This document shows positions 25,053-34,073 of a stretch of 64,000 nucleotides of DNA, piece by piece. The notes beneath the pieces were generated by a model, which had not been told where the DNA came from, searched no databases, and worked only from the letters and a program-made list of their open reading frames with translations. Source of the stretch: Mycolicibacterium komanii (GTDB lineage: Bacteria; Actinomycetota; Actinomycetes; Mycobacteriales; Mycobacteriaceae); contig NZ_CVTA01000044.1 in assembly GCF_001050035.1 (NCBI RefSeq), forward strand, positions 186,001-250,000, written 5' to 3'. The stretch's first letter is position 1. Each line of letters opens with the position of its first letter. Position numbers and translations under genes: made by a program.

Positions 25053-26318
25053 ATGCGACTTCCACGACCGTCCTCGGTGAGACGTTCTGCCCTCGTTGCC
25101 GGCGGAATAGTCGCGGCGACGAGCCTGGTGTTGGCCGGCTGCGGAAGCAAGGCGACCGAATCGGATTCGGCAAACGCCCAATCGTGTGTCGACACATCGG
25201 CCCCGACGATCAAAGTGGGCGCGCTGAACTCGTTGTCGGGCACGATGGCCATCTCCGAGGTGACCGTGCGCCACGCCATCGATCTCGCGGTCGAGCAGAT
25301 CAACGCGTCCGGTGGTGTGTTGGGCAAGCAGATCCAGCTCGTCGGCGAGGACGGGGCGTCCGAGCCGACGGTGTTCGCGGAGAAGGCCGAGAAGTTGATC
25401 AGCAGCGACTGCGTCGCGGCGGTGTTCGGCGGCTGGACGTCGTCGTCGCGCAAGGCCATGCTGCCGGTCTTCGAGAGCGCCAATTCGCTGCTGTACTACC
25501 CCGTGCAGTACGAGGGGCTGGAGTCGTCGAAGAACATCTTCTACACCGGTGCGACCACCAACCAGCAGATCGTCCCGGCGCTGGACTACCTGAAGGAGAA
25601 GGGCGTCAAGTCGCTCTATCTGGTCGGCAGCGATTACGTCTTCCCGCAAACCGCCAACCGGATCATCAAGGCCTACGCCGGCGCGAACGGTATCGAAATC
25701 AAGGGCGAGGACTACACGCCGCTGGGTTCGACGGACTTCTCGACCATCGTCAACAAGGTCCGCACCGCGGGAGCCGACGCCGTGTTCAACACGCTCAACG
25801 GCGATTCGAACGTGGCCTTCTTCCGTGAGTACAAAAACGTGGGCCTGACACCGGAGACCATGCCGGTGGTGTCGGTGTCGATCGCCGAGGAAGAGGTCGG
25901 CGGCATCGGTATCCAGAACATCACCGGCCAGCTCACCGCCTGGAACTATTACGAGACCGTCGACAACCCGGTCAACAAGGCGTTCGTCAAGGCTTACAAG
26001 GACAAGTACGGCGCCAACAAGCCGACGTCGGATCCGATGGAGGCCGCCTACGTCTCGGTGTATCTGTGGAAGAACACCGTGGAGAAGGCGAAATCGTTCG
26101 ACGTCACGGCGATTCAGGACAACGCAGGCGGCGTGACGTTCGACGCCCCCGAGGGTCTGGTCACCATCGACGGCGAGAACCACCACATCACCAAGACCGC
26201 TCGCATCGGTGAGATCCGTCCCGACGGGTTGATCTACACGATCTGGGAGTCGCCGGGACCGATCGAACCGGACCCCTACCTGAAGTCGTATCCGTGGGCA
26301 GCGGGCCTGTCCAGCTGA
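25053..26318 (+). CDS. urtA: Urea ABC transporter, substrate-binding lipoprotein
   Basis: 421-residue type 1 periplasmic-binding protein of the branched-chain amino-acid/urea class. The signal peptide ends in a lipobox LVLAGC with lipidated C30. The mature protein contains [40 protein letters not shown] and [17 protein letters not shown]. It also has the UrtA-typical [37 protein letters not shown]. It captures urea (and possibly short amides) outside the membrane and delivers it to UrtBC. AGGGAAAGG lies before the ATG. It is the first of five tightly packed urt genes. Confidence 0.95.
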   Translation: MRLPRPSSVRRSALVAGGIVAATSLVLAGCGSKATESDSANAQSCVDTSAPTIKVGALNSLSGTMAISEVTVRHAIDLAVEQINASGGVLGKQIQLVGEDGASEPTVFAEKAEKLISSDCVAAVFGGWTSSSRKAMLPVFESANSLLYYPVQYEGLESSKNIFYTGATTNQQIVPALDYLKEKGVKSLYLVGSDYVFPQTANRIIKAYAGANGIEIKGEDYTPLGSTDFSTIVNKVRTAGADAVFNTLNGDSNVAFFREYKNVGLTPETMPVVSVSIAEEEVGGIGIQNITGQLTAWNYYETVDNPVNKAFVKAYKDKYGANKPTSDPMEAAYVSVYLWKNTVEKAKSFDVTAIQDNAGGVTFDAPEGLVTIDGENHHITKTARIGEIRPDGLIYTIWESPGPIEPDPYLKSYPWAAGLSS

Positions 26319-26325
26319 GCCGCAG

Positions 26326-27210
26326 ATGGATGTCCTGATCGGGCAGCTGGCAACGGGATTGAGCCTCGGCTCCATCCTGTTGCTGGCGGCCCTGGGGTTG
26401 TCGCTGACGTTCGGACAGATGGGCGTCATCAACATGGCGCACGGCGAGTTCATCATGGCCGGCTGCTACACCGCCTACGTCGTACAGCAGGTCGTGTCGA
26501 GTGCCGGTGCGTCGCTGTTGATCTCGCTGGCCGTCGGTTTCCTGATCGGCGGGGCGATGGGTGCGCTCCTGGAGACGACGCTCATCCGCCGGATGTACCA
26601 CCGGCCGCTGGACACACTGCTGGTGACCTTCGGCGTCGGCCTGATCCTGCAACAGGTCGCCCGTGACATCTTCGGGGCCCCCGCGGTGAACGTCGTGGCA
26701 CCGGTGTGGTTGTCGGGCGGTGTCGAGATCTTCGGCGCGGTGGTGCCCAAGACGCGCATCTTCATCCTCGTGCTGGCGCTCGCATGCGTCGTGGCGTTGG
26801 CCACCGCGCTCAAGGTGAGCCCGATGGGACGGCGGATCCGCGCCGTCGTGCAGAACCGGGACTTGGCCGAGACCAGCGGAATATCGTCCCGGAAGACCGA
26901 CATCACAACGTTTTTCATCGGCTCGGGCCTGGCGGCGGTGGCCGGTGTCGCGTTGACGTTGATCGGTTCGACCAGCCCGACGATCGGGCAGAGTTATCTG
27001 ATCGACGCGTTCCTGGTGGTCGTGGTCGGCGGCCTCGGCCAGATCAAGGGCACGGTGATCGCGGCGTTCGCCCTGGGCTTCTTGAACTCGTTCATCGAAT
27101 ACAACACCACCGCATCGCTGGCGAAGGTGATCGTCTTCGTGATCATCGTGATCTTCCTGCAGGCTCGCCCGCAGGGCCTGTTCACCGTCCGGACAAGGAG
27201 TCTCGTGTGA
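26326..27210 (+). CDS. urtB: Urea ABC transporter permease UrtB
   Basis: 294-residue LivH-like permease with about eight membrane segments. Typical motifs are LSLGSILLLAALGLSLTFGQMGVINMAHGEF at the N-terminus, RAVVQNRDLAETSGI in the cytoplasmic loop contacting the ATPases, and VVVVGGLGQIKGTVIAAFALG near the C-terminus. It forms the membrane channel with UrtC. Its stop overlaps the urtC GTG start as GTGA. The gap to urtA is seven bases. Confidence 0.95.
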   Translation: MDVLIGQLATGLSLGSILLLAALGLSLTFGQMGVINMAHGEFIMAGCYTAYVVQQVVSSAGASLLISLAVGFLIGGAMGALLETTLIRRMYHRPLDTLLVTFGVGLILQQVARDIFGAPAVNVVAPVWLSGGVEIFGAVVPKTRIFILVLALACVVALATALKVSPMGRRIRAVVQNRDLAETSGISSRKTDITTFFIGSGLAAVAGVALTLIGSTSPTIGQSYLIDAFLVVVVGGLGQIKGTVIAAFALGFLNSFIEYNTTASLAKVIVFVIIVIFLQARPQGLFTVRTRSLV

Positions 27211-28325
27211 GAACCTTCGTGGGCCGCTGGCAGACCTGGGCCGGTTTCGCGGTGGCGGCGGTGCTGCTGTTCGGTGTCGCTCCCGCGGTGTTGTCGGACT
27301 TCCGGCTGAGCCTGCTGGGGAAGTTCCTGTGTTTCGCGATCGTCGCGGTCGGCATCGGGCTGGCCTGGGGCCGCGGCGGCATGCTGGTGCTGGGCCAGGG
27401 CGTGTTCTTCGGGCTCGGCGGCTACATGATGGGCATGCACCTCAAGATCGCCGACGCCCAGTTGCGCGGCGACGATGTGCCGGACTTCATGCAGATCGCC
27501 GGCGTACGCGAATTGCCCGGCTACTGGCAGCCGTTCGCCTCCCCCGCGTTCACCCTGCTGGCGATCGTCATCGTGCCGACGGTGATCGCGGCGGCGCTCG
27601 GGCTCGGCGTGTTCAAGCGTCGCGTCAAGGGCGCGTACTTCGCCATCCTGTCGCAGGCGCTGGCCGCCGCGTTGGCGATCCTGCTCGTCGGGCAGACCAG
27701 CCTCGGTGGCAGCAACGGGCTCAACAGGTTCCGCACGTTCTTCGGCTTCACCCTGACCGACCCGGCCAACCGGCGGATGCTGTACTTCATCGCCGCGGGT
27801 GTGCTGCTCGCCGTCGTCGCGGTGGTGCGGCAGCTGATGCAGAGCCGCTACGGCGAACTGCTGGTGGCGGTTCGCGACGGTGAGGAGCGCGTGCGCTTCC
27901 TCGGCTACGACCCGGCGAACATCAAGGTGGTCGCCTACACCGTGGCGGCGCTGTTCGCCAGCATCGCGGGCGCGCTGTTCGCGCCGATCGTCGGGTTCAT
28001 CGCACCGTCGCAGGTGGGCATCCTGCCGTCGATCGCCTTCCTGATCGGCGTGGCGATCGGCGGGCGCACCACGCTGCTGGGCCCGGTGCTCGGCGCGATC
28101 GGGGTGGCGTGGGCGCAAACCCTGTTCTCCGAACGGTTCCCGTCCGAGTGGACCTACGCGCAGGGCCTGCTGTTCATCGTCGTCGTCGGCTTCTTCCCGG
28201 CGGGCCTGGCCGGTCTCGGTGTGCTGTTCAAGCGACGACGGATACGCCGGCCCAGCAAGCCCGTCGAACCCGCACCCGAACCCCAGGCGGACCCCGACAC
28301 CGAAAAGGTGGGCGCAGCGACATGA
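27207..28325 (+). CDS. urtC: Urea ABC transporter permease UrtC
   Basis: 372-residue LivM-like permease with eight or more membrane segments. GIGLAWGRGGMLVLGQGVFFGLGGYMMGMHLK, YFAILSQALAAALAILLVGQTSLGGSNGL and AVRDGEERVRFLGYDPANIK are diagnostic. The C-terminal tail after about residue 340 is basic and then proline-rich (KRRRIRRPSKPVEPAPEP). The GTG at 27207 overlaps the urtB stop, and its own stop overlaps the urtD ATG, so translation is coupled along the operon. Confidence 0.94.
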   Translation: MRTFVGRWQTWAGFAVAAVLLFGVAPAVLSDFRLSLLGKFLCFAIVAVGIGLAWGRGGMLVLGQGVFFGLGGYMMGMHLKIADAQLRGDDVPDFMQIAGVRELPGYWQPFASPAFTLLAIVIVPTVIAAALGLGVFKRRVKGAYFAILSQALAAALAILLVGQTSLGGSNGLNRFRTFFGFTLTDPANRRMLYFIAAGVLLAVVAVVRQLMQSRYGELLVAVRDGEERVRFLGYDPANIKVVAYTVAALFASIAGALFAPIVGFIAPSQVGILPSIAFLIGVAIGGRTTLLGPVLGAIGVAWAQTLFSERFPSEWTYAQGLLFIVVVGFFPAGLAGLGVLFKRRRIRRPSKPVEPAPEPQADPDTEKVGAAT

Positions 28326-29137
28326 CCCAGGTGGAGCCGGTCGCCGGCGGCAACGTCGGTATGGGCACCGAGTACCTCGAAGTGCGCGGGCTCACCGTCG
28401 ATTTCGACGGTTTCAAAGCGGTCAGCGATGTCGATCTGACCTTGTTCCAGGGCGACCTGCGGTTCCTGATCGGGCCGAACGGCGCGGGCAAGACCACGGT
28501 GATCGACGCGATCACCGGCCTGGTGAGCGCCACCGGGTCGGTCAACAAGTCCGGCGTCGAACTGCTCGGCGGCAAGGTGCATCAGATCGCCCGCCTCGGT
28601 GTCGGGCGCACGTTCCAGACGGCCAGCGTGTTCGAGCAGCTGAGCGTGCTGCAGAACCTCGACATCGCCGCGGGTGCGGGACGGTCGGCGTGGACGCTGT
28701 TGCGCCGGCGCAAGGGGGTGCTGCCCGTCATCGAGGAGGCACTCGACACCATCGGGCTCGCCGATCTGGCCGACAAACCGGCCGGGGTGCTGGCCCACGG
28801 ACAGAAGCAGTGGCTGGAGATCGGCATGCTGCTGGTGCAGAACGCCGACGTGCTGCTGCTCGACGAACCCGTCGCGGGCATGAGCCACGAGGAACGCGAG
28901 GAGACGGGAAACCTGTTGCGCCGCATCGGCGCCGAACGCACCGTCGTCGTCGTCGAACACGACATGGACTTCATGCGGGCGTTCGCCACCTCGGTGACCG
29001 TGCTCGCACGCGGCCAGGTGGTCGCCGAGGGATCCGTCGCCGAGGTGCAGGCCAATCCGAAGGTGCAGGAGGTCTACCTCGGCACCGCGGCAGCCGGCAC
29101 CGCCGATGTGCCGGCCGAACTGATCGAGGAGTCGTAG
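28322..29137 (+). CDS. urtD: Urea ABC transporter ATPase UrtD
   Basis: 271-residue LivG-like ATP-binding subunit. Walker A is GPNGAGKTT at 51-59. The UrtD-typical GRTFQTASVFEQLSVLQNLDIA, the signature-region variant LAHGQKQWLEIGMLL, Walker B LLLDEPVAGM and the switch histidine in VVVEHDMDF are all present. It pairs with UrtE on the cytoplasmic face. It overlaps urtC by four bases and abuts urtE directly. Confidence 0.95.
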   Translation: MTQVEPVAGGNVGMGTEYLEVRGLTVDFDGFKAVSDVDLTLFQGDLRFLIGPNGAGKTTVIDAITGLVSATGSVNKSGVELLGGKVHQIARLGVGRTFQTASVFEQLSVLQNLDIAAGAGRSAWTLLRRRKGVLPVIEEALDTIGLADLADKPAGVLAHGQKQWLEIGMLLVQNADVLLLDEPVAGMSHEEREETGNLLRRIGAERTVVVVEHDMDFMRAFATSVTVLARGQVVAEGSVAEVQANPKVQEVYLGTAAAGTADVPAELIEES

Positions 29138-29830
29138 ATGCTGTCACTGGTCGACGTGCGGTGCGGCTACGGCCGTTCGGAGGTGATCCACGGGGTCAGC
29201 GTCGACGTGCCCTCCGACGGGGTGGCCGCGGTGATGGGCCACAACGGTGCGGGCAAGACGACACTGCTGCGTGCGGCCGTCGGGTTGCTCAAATGCAGTG
29301 CGGGCAAGGTGCTCTTCGACGGTGAGGACATCACCAAGCTGCGGCCGAGCGCACGCGTCGCGCGCGGGCTGGCGTATGTGCCGCAGGGCCAGCAATCGTT
29401 CGGCCAGCTGACCACGATGGAGAATCTGCAAGTCGTCGCGGACGGGCGGAAGAACGGCAAGCGGCTCATCGACGAGCAACTCGACCTCTTCCCCGCTCTG
29501 AAGGAGTTGTTGACCCGGCGTGCCGGCCTGCTGTCGGGTGGTCAGCGCCAGCAGCTGGCGATCGCCCGAGCACTGATCACGACGCCGAAGTGCTTGATCC
29601 TCGACGAACCCACGGAGGGTATCCAGCCGTCGGTGGTCGCCGAGATCGAAGGCGCGATCACGTCGCTGACCCAACGCGGCGACCTGGGCGTGCTGCTGGT
29701 CGAACAGCACATCGGTTTCGCGCTGGAGTCCTCGCAGCACTACTACGTGCTCGAGTCCGGCCGGGTGACGTCCGACGGCACCGGTGGCTCGTCGTCGGAA
29801 GCCGACGTCCGCGCCGCCATGGCCATCTAG
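29138..29830 (+). CDS. urtE: Urea ABC transporter ATPase UrtE
   Basis: 230-residue LivF-like ATP-binding subunit. Walker A is GHNGAGKTT at 34-42. The ABC signature LLSGGQRQQLAIARAL, Walker B CLILDEPTEGIQP and the switch histidine in VEQHIGFA are present. It starts at the base after the urtD stop, so the operon ends here with continuous coupling. A 62-bp palindromic element begins 20 bp after its stop and may be the transcript end. No urease genes follow in the window. Confidence 0.95.
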   Translation: MLSLVDVRCGYGRSEVIHGVSVDVPSDGVAAVMGHNGAGKTTLLRAAVGLLKCSAGKVLFDGEDITKLRPSARVARGLAYVPQGQQSFGQLTTMENLQVVADGRKNGKRLIDEQLDLFPALKELLTRRAGLLSGGQRQQLAIARALITTPKCLILDEPTEGIQPSVVAEIEGAITSLTQRGDLGVLLVEQHIGFALESSQHYYVLESGRVTSDGTGGSSSEADVRAAMAI

Positions 29831-29849
29831 CTCCTTCCCCCCTTGTTCG

Positions 29850-29911
29850 CGCGAGCGTGCGTGTTTGCACACGACACGCCGCGGGATTCCGACAGTTCAC
29901 GCACGCTCGCG
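29850..29911. repeat. 62-bp palindromic element, copy 1
   Basis: Perfect 14-bp inverted ends (29850-29863 and 29898-29911) enclose a 34-nt interior. Bases 29850-29883 are an exact reverse complement of 31050-31083 in copy 2. It lies between urtE and the first of two paralogous membrane genes. It could be a small dispersed repeat, a terminator or both. Confidence 0.75.
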
Positions 29912-29936
29912 GCCGCCGAAGTGGCACAGTGCACCC

Positions 29937-30467
29937 GTGGACACAGCTTCGGGAGCACAGGTACTCGCCGACACCGGCGGTCTTGTCGTCACCGACGACG
30001 GGCGACGCGTGCTGGTCGTCGACCGCGGGACGGGACACCTGACGGTGCTGGCCTTCGTCGTCGGCGTGCTGACGCTCGTCGTCGCGGGCTTCGGGCTGGT
30101 CGCGCTCATCGGCGGTGTCCCGTCGCGGGCGCTGGGCGCCGTCTTCCTGGCGGTCGGCGTGGCGCTCGCGGTGGCCGCGTTCTTCGTCGTCCGCAAGGTC
30201 CGGCGGTACCGCACCCGACCGCTGCACGATTGCCGGCCGGCCGCGGTGCTGGATCGCAAGCTCGGACTGTTCAGCTACCGTGGCGGCGCCCTGGTGCAGC
30301 TGGACCAGGTGCGCTTCGCGCGGAAGTTCCAGATCGGTTCCAGCTCACCGAAACTCGTCGCCGTCACACCGGGTGGAACGAAGACGCTCAAGCGCGGTAA
30401 CCCGTTCGACGGTGGGGTCGGGCATATCGACGAGCTTCTGAACTCGGTCGCCCGCGGCTCTGCGTGA
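29937..30467 (+). CDS. Membrane protein, tandem paralogue A (unknown function)
   Basis: 176-residue protein that I cannot assign to a named family. The N-terminal part carries LVVTDDGRRVLVVDRGTGHL, then two membrane helices at about 34-59 and 65-88. The cytoplasmic C-terminal domain contains CRPAAVLDRKLGLFSYRGG, LDQVRFARKF and KRGNPFDGGVGHIDELLNS. The next gene encodes a clear paralogue with the same layout. The GTG at 29937 gives the domain boundary shared with the paralogue. Its stop overlaps the next gene's GTG as GTGA. The C-terminal domain may be a small beta-rich module, but this is only a guess. Confidence 0.75.
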   Translation: MDTASGAQVLADTGGLVVTDDGRRVLVVDRGTGHLTVLAFVVGVLTLVVAGFGLVALIGGVPSRALGAVFLAVGVALAVAAFFVVRKVRRYRTRPLHDCRPAAVLDRKLGLFSYRGGALVQLDQVRFARKFQIGSSSPKLVAVTPGGTKTLKRGNPFDGGVGHIDELLNSVARGSA

Positions 30468-31006
30468 GCGCACCGCCTGAACCGATTCCGCTGGCGGATC
30501 AGGGCGCGGTGGTGGTGGCCGAGCGGGGGCCCGAGATTTTGGTGATCGATCGTGGCCGGGCGCCGACGGAGATGACGGTGCTGCTGCTGACGATGGCGTC
30601 GCTGATCTTCGGCGGGTTCGGCATCGTGTCGGTCTATTACGCGTTCGCGTATTCGATGGTGTGGCCGTCGGCCGCGATCGGTGCGGCACTGTTCGTCGTC
30701 GGCGTGATGGCCTTCAGGGCGTTGATCCGCGGCGGCGCGGCGCTGCGGAACGTGCGGATGACGCCGTTGAGCGCCTACCGTCCGGTGGCAGTCTTCGACC
30801 GGCGGCACCAGGTGTACCGCGACGGCGCGGGTGAGATCGTGGCACCGCTGGGCGAGGTGCGGTTTGAGCGGCGGTCGCGGCTGCTGACGTCGACGCTGGC
30901 GGTGGCGACTCCGTCGTCGACGCGAATCCTGATGCGGGGCAACGTGTTCAGTGGCGGCGTCGGGATGCTCGACCGGGTGCTCGCCGCCGCTGTACACGGC
31001 GTTTGA
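30464..31006 (+). CDS. Membrane protein, tandem paralogue B (unknown function)
   Basis: 180-residue protein with two membrane helices at about 38-60 and 68-88. Its C-terminal domain matches paralogue A: YRPVAVFDRRHQVYRDGAG, LGEVRFERRS and RGNVFSGGVGMLDRVL. The shared spacing and the 4-bp overlap show a tandem duplication followed by divergence. The function is unknown. The pair is bracketed by two 62-bp palindromic elements in opposite orientation. The start is the GTG at 30464. Confidence 0.77.
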   Translation: MSAPPEPIPLADQGAVVVAERGPEILVIDRGRAPTEMTVLLLTMASLIFGGFGIVSVYYAFAYSMVWPSAAIGAALFVVGVMAFRALIRGGAALRNVRMTPLSAYRPVAVFDRRHQVYRDGAGEIVAPLGEVRFERRSRLLTSTLAVATPSSTRILMRGNVFSGGVGMLDRVLAAAVHGV

Positions 31007-31021
31007 GCGCGCTCACTGCTC

Positions 31022-31083
31022 CGCGAGCGTGCGCAAATGCCCGAAAATGCGCGGCGTGTCGTGTGCAAACACGCACGCTCGCG
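31022..31083. repeat. 62-bp palindromic element, copy 2 (inverted relative to copy 1)
   Basis: Perfect 12-bp inverted ends (31022-31033 and 31072-31083). Bases 31050-31083 exactly match the reverse complement of 29850-29883. The rest of the interior differs from copy 1. It starts 16 bp after paralogue B and lies before the convergent hisS stop. Confidence 0.75.
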
Positions 31084-31128
31084 CTACTGGGGTGCTACTG
31101 AGGGGGCCAACTGTGGTCGCCAATTGGG

Positions 31129-32394
31129 TCAGGCGCGGTTGAGGCGCGCCAGCACTTCGGTCAGCACGTCATCGACCGGGACGTCCGTCTGCTGCCCGGT
31201 CGCCAGGTTCTTCACGCCGATCGTGCCCGCCTCGATGTCGCGGTCGCCGGCCACCAGCGCCAGCGCCGCGCCCGAACGGTCCGCGGCGCGCATCGCGCCC
31301 TTGACACCGCGGTCGCCATAGGCCAGGTCGACGCGCACGCCCGCCGCCCGCAGACGCGCGCCCAGCACCGACAGCGTCATCTTCGCCTGCTCCCCCAGCG
31401 GGACACCGAAGACGTCCACCCGCGCCGTGCCGCCGACCGTCTTGCCCTCTGCCTTCAACGCCAGCAGCGTCCTGTCGACGCCGAGCCCAAACCCGATGCC
31501 GGACAGGTCTTTCCCGCCGAGCTGCGCCATCAGCCCGTCGTAGCGACCGCCGCCGCCGATGCCCGACTGTGCGCCGAGACCGTCGTGCACGAACTCGAAC
31601 GTCGTCTTCGTGTAGTAGTCCAGACCACGCACCATGCGCGGGTTGATCACGTACGGCACCTCCAACGCGTCCAGATGCGCCAGCACGGTGTCGAAGTGCT
31701 GCTTGGCGACATCCGACAGGTGATCGAGCATCACCGGCGCGTCGGCGGTCATCTCGCGCATCTTGGGCCGCTTGTCGTCGAGCACCCGCAGCGGGTTGAT
31801 CTCGGCGCGCCGCCGTGTCTCCTCGTCGAGGTCGAGCCTGAACAGGAAGTCCTGCAACAGTTCCCGGTACTGCGGGCGACAGGTCTCGTCACCCAGCGAG
31901 GTGATCTCCAGTCGGAACCCGTCGAGCCCCAGCGACCGGAAGCCCGCATCGGCGACCGCGATCACCTCGGCGTCCAGGGCGGGGTCGTCGACACCGATGG
32001 CCTCGACCCCCACCTGCTGCAGCTGACGGTAGCGACCGGCCTGCGGGCGCTCGTAGCGGAAGAAGGGACCGGAGTAGCACAGCTTGACCGGCAGCGGGCC
32101 GCGGTCCAGGCCGTGCTCGATGACGGCGCGCATCACCCCCGCGGTGCCCTCGGGCCGCAACGTGACCGACCGGTCACCGCGGTCGGCGAACGTGTACATC
32201 TCCTTCGACACCACGTCGGTCGACTCGCCGACGCCGCGCGCGAACAACGCAGTGTCCTCGAAGATCGGCAGTTCGACGTCGCCGTAGCCGGCCCGGCGCG
32301 CGGTGTCGAGCAGACCGTCGCGCACGCCGACGAATTGCGCCGAGTCCGGCGGCAGGTAGTCCGGGACGCCCTTGGGCGCCTGAAAATCACTCAC
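31129..32394 (-). CDS. hisS: Histidyl-tRNA synthetase
   Basis: 421-residue class II synthetase that charges tRNA-His. The N-terminal [13 protein letters not shown], motif 2 in [19 protein letters not shown], the histidine-specific loops [12 protein letters not shown] and [10 protein letters not shown], and motif 3 in [15 protein letters not shown] are all present. The C-terminal anticodon domain ends after [15 protein letters not shown]. The GTG start follows the stop of the upstream hydrolase gene by nine bases, so they form one operon, as Rv2581c-Rv2580c do. Confidence 0.97.
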   Translation of the reverse strand: MSDFQAPKGVPDYLPPDSAQFVGVRDGLLDTARRAGYGDVELPIFEDTALFARGVGESTDVVSKEMYTFADRGDRSVTLRPEGTAGVMRAVIEHGLDRGPLPVKLCYSGPFFRYERPQAGRYRQLQQVGVEAIGVDDPALDAEVIAVADAGFRSLGLDGFRLEITSLGDETCRPQYRELLQDFLFRLDLDEETRRRAEINPLRVLDDKRPKMREMTADAPVMLDHLSDVAKQHFDTVLAHLDALEVPYVINPRMVRGLDYYTKTTFEFVHDGLGAQSGIGGGGRYDGLMAQLGGKDLSGIGFGLGVDRTLLALKAEGKTVGGTARVDVFGVPLGEQAKMTLSVLGARLRAAGVRVDLAYGDRGVKGAMRAADRSGAALALVAGDRDIEAGTIGVKNLATGQQTDVPVDDVLTEVLARLNRA

Positions 32395-32403
32395 TGAAGC
32401 TCA

Positions 32404-33090
32404 CTAGGTCAAGCCTTCGAGGAACGGGTTGGTGCGGCGTTCGACGCCGATCGTGGACTTCGGGCCGTGCCCCGGTAGTACCACGGTGTCGTCATCGAGC
32501 ACCAACAGTTTGTTGACGATCGAGCCGAGCAGGTCCCGACCGCTGCCACCCGGCAGGTCCGTACGCCCCACCGACTGCCGGAACAGGGTATCGCCGGTGA
32601 ACGCGATCGACCCGGGCCCCGACCCGATGCCCTCCTCGACGCGGAACACCACCGACCCTCGGGTGTGCCCGGGCGTGTGGTCGACGGTGACGGTGACGCC
32701 GCCCAGCGCCACCTTGTCGCCGTCCTTGTCGAGCTCGACGACCTGCTTGGGTTCGCGGAACAACGCGCCGAACGCAGAGGTGGCCAGCCCCCCGATGAAG
32801 CCCCGGCCGAAATCCTTGATCGGATCGGTGAGCATGAACCGGTCCTCGGGATGGATGAACGCCGGGCAGCCGTACATGTCCGCCACCTTCTGCGCCGACC
32901 AGATGTGGTCGATGTGGCCGTGCGTCAACAGCACCGCCGCCGGTGTCAGGCGGTGCTCGTCGAGGATCCGGCGCAACGGCCCCATCGCCCGCTGCCCGGG
33001 ATCGACGACGATGGCGTCGGCCCCGGCCCGCGGGGCCAGCACGTAGCAGTTGCACGCCAGCATGCCGGCGGCAAACCCGGTGATGAACAC
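32404..33090 (-). CDS. Glyoxalase II-like metallo-beta-lactamase fold hydrolase (Rv2581c-like)
   Basis: 228-residue zinc hydrolase. The metal motif THGHIDHIWS begins with H57, H59, D61 and H62. VDHTPGHTRGSVVF, AFTGDTLF and the final VLPGHGPKS supply the remaining ligands. The family includes hydroxyacylglutathione hydrolases. Mycobacteria lack glutathione, so another thioester substrate such as a mycothiol or CoA derivative is more likely. I chose the GTG at 33088-33090 because FITGFAAGMLACNCYVL then starts the protein, as in the tuberculosis homologue. It is divergent from ppiB and leads directly into hisS. Confidence 0.9.
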   Translation of the reverse strand: MFITGFAAGMLACNCYVLAPRAGADAIVVDPGQRAMGPLRRILDEHRLTPAAVLLTHGHIDHIWSAQKVADMYGCPAFIHPEDRFMLTDPIKDFGRGFIGGLATSAFGALFREPKQVVELDKDGDKVALGGVTVTVDHTPGHTRGSVVFRVEEGIGSGPGSIAFTGDTLFRQSVGRTDLPGGSGRDLLGSIVNKLLVLDDDTVVLPGHGPKSTIGVERRTNPFLEGLT

Positions 33091-33193
33091 GTCGTCCAGT
33101 TTCCCACCACGCGATGACGTGGGTCGCGGCGCCACACTCAGCAATGCCTGGCACACTCGTTCCCGATCGATTGACAAGAGGAGGACATCAGCG

Positions 33194-34069
33194 GTGCCGA
33201 CCAACGAACAGCGGCGGGCGACGGCGAAGCGCAAGCTCGAGCGGCAGCTGGAACGCCGCGCGGAAAAGGCACGCAAGCGGCGTCTGTACACGATCATCGG
33301 CTCGATCGCGGCCGCGATCGTCGTGATCGCCGCCGTGGTCGCGACCTTCGTCATCACCAAGGACGACTCCGACGAACAGACCTCGGCATCGACCGAGACC
33401 TCCGCCCCGACCTCGGCCGCACCGTCGGAGCCCGGATCGCTGCCGGCGTTCGCCGCACCCGCCGGGCTCGGCGAGAACTGCGAGTACCCGGCGTCGGCCG
33501 AGAAGGCCGCCAAGCAGGTCAATCCGCCCCGCGCCGGCAAGGTGCCCACCGATCCGGCCGAGGTCAGCGCCAGCATGTCCACCGACCAGGGCAACATCGG
33601 CCTGCTCCTCGACAACGGCCAGGCGCCGTGCACAGTGAACAGCTTCGCCAGCCTCGCCCAGCAGGGCTACTTCGACAACACCCCGTGCCACCGGTTGACC
33701 ACCGCCGACTCGCTGAAGGTGCTGCAGTGCGGCGACCCGACCGGCAAGGGCACCGGCACCCCGGGTTACTCGTTCGCCAACGAATATCCGACCAACCAGT
33801 ACCAGCCCGACGACCCGAAGCTGCAGGAGCCGGTCACCTATCCGCGCGGGACGCTGGCTATGGCGAACGCCGGTCCGAACACCAACGGCAGCCAGTTCTT
33901 CCTCGTGTACCAGGACTCGAAGCTGCCGCCGAACTACACCGTGTTCGGCCGCGTCGACGACACCGGGCTGGCCACGCTGGACAAGATCGCGCAGGGCGGG
34001 GTCGAGGGCGGCGGCCAGGACGGCGCACCGGCCACCCCGGTCACGGTGAAGTCGATTCTGCTGGACTGA
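33194..34069 (+). CDS. ppiB: Membrane-anchored cyclophilin-type peptidyl-prolyl isomerase
   Basis: 291-residue protein. A highly basic N-terminus (residues 5-35) precedes one membrane helix at about 37-60, a Ser/Thr/Pro-rich linker and a cyclophilin domain from about residue 125. The domain has VNSFASLAQQGYFDNTPCHRL, VLQCGDPTGKGTGTPGY, TLAMANAGPNTNGSQFFLVY and a Y in place of the usual active-site tryptophan region. It catalyses proline cis-trans isomerisation outside the membrane. AGGAGGA lies before the GTG. It corresponds to Rv2582. A second cyclophilin gene starts four bases after its stop. Confidence 0.92.
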   Translation: MPTNEQRRATAKRKLERQLERRAEKARKRRLYTIIGSIAAAIVVIAAVVATFVITKDDSDEQTSASTETSAPTSAAPSEPGSLPAFAAPAGLGENCEYPASAEKAAKQVNPPRAGKVPTDPAEVSASMSTDQGNIGLLLDNGQAPCTVNSFASLAQQGYFDNTPCHRLTTADSLKVLQCGDPTGKGTGTPGYSFANEYPTNQYQPDDPKLQEPVTYPRGTLAMANAGPNTNGSQFFLVYQDSKLPPNYTVFGRVDDTGLATLDKIAQGGVEGGGQDGAPATPVTVKSILLD

Positions 34070-34073
34070 CGCC

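Noticed and set aside
29850..31083. Intact insertion sequence or composite transposon
   Set aside because: The genes inside have membrane helices and no transposase motif; I see no target-site duplication.
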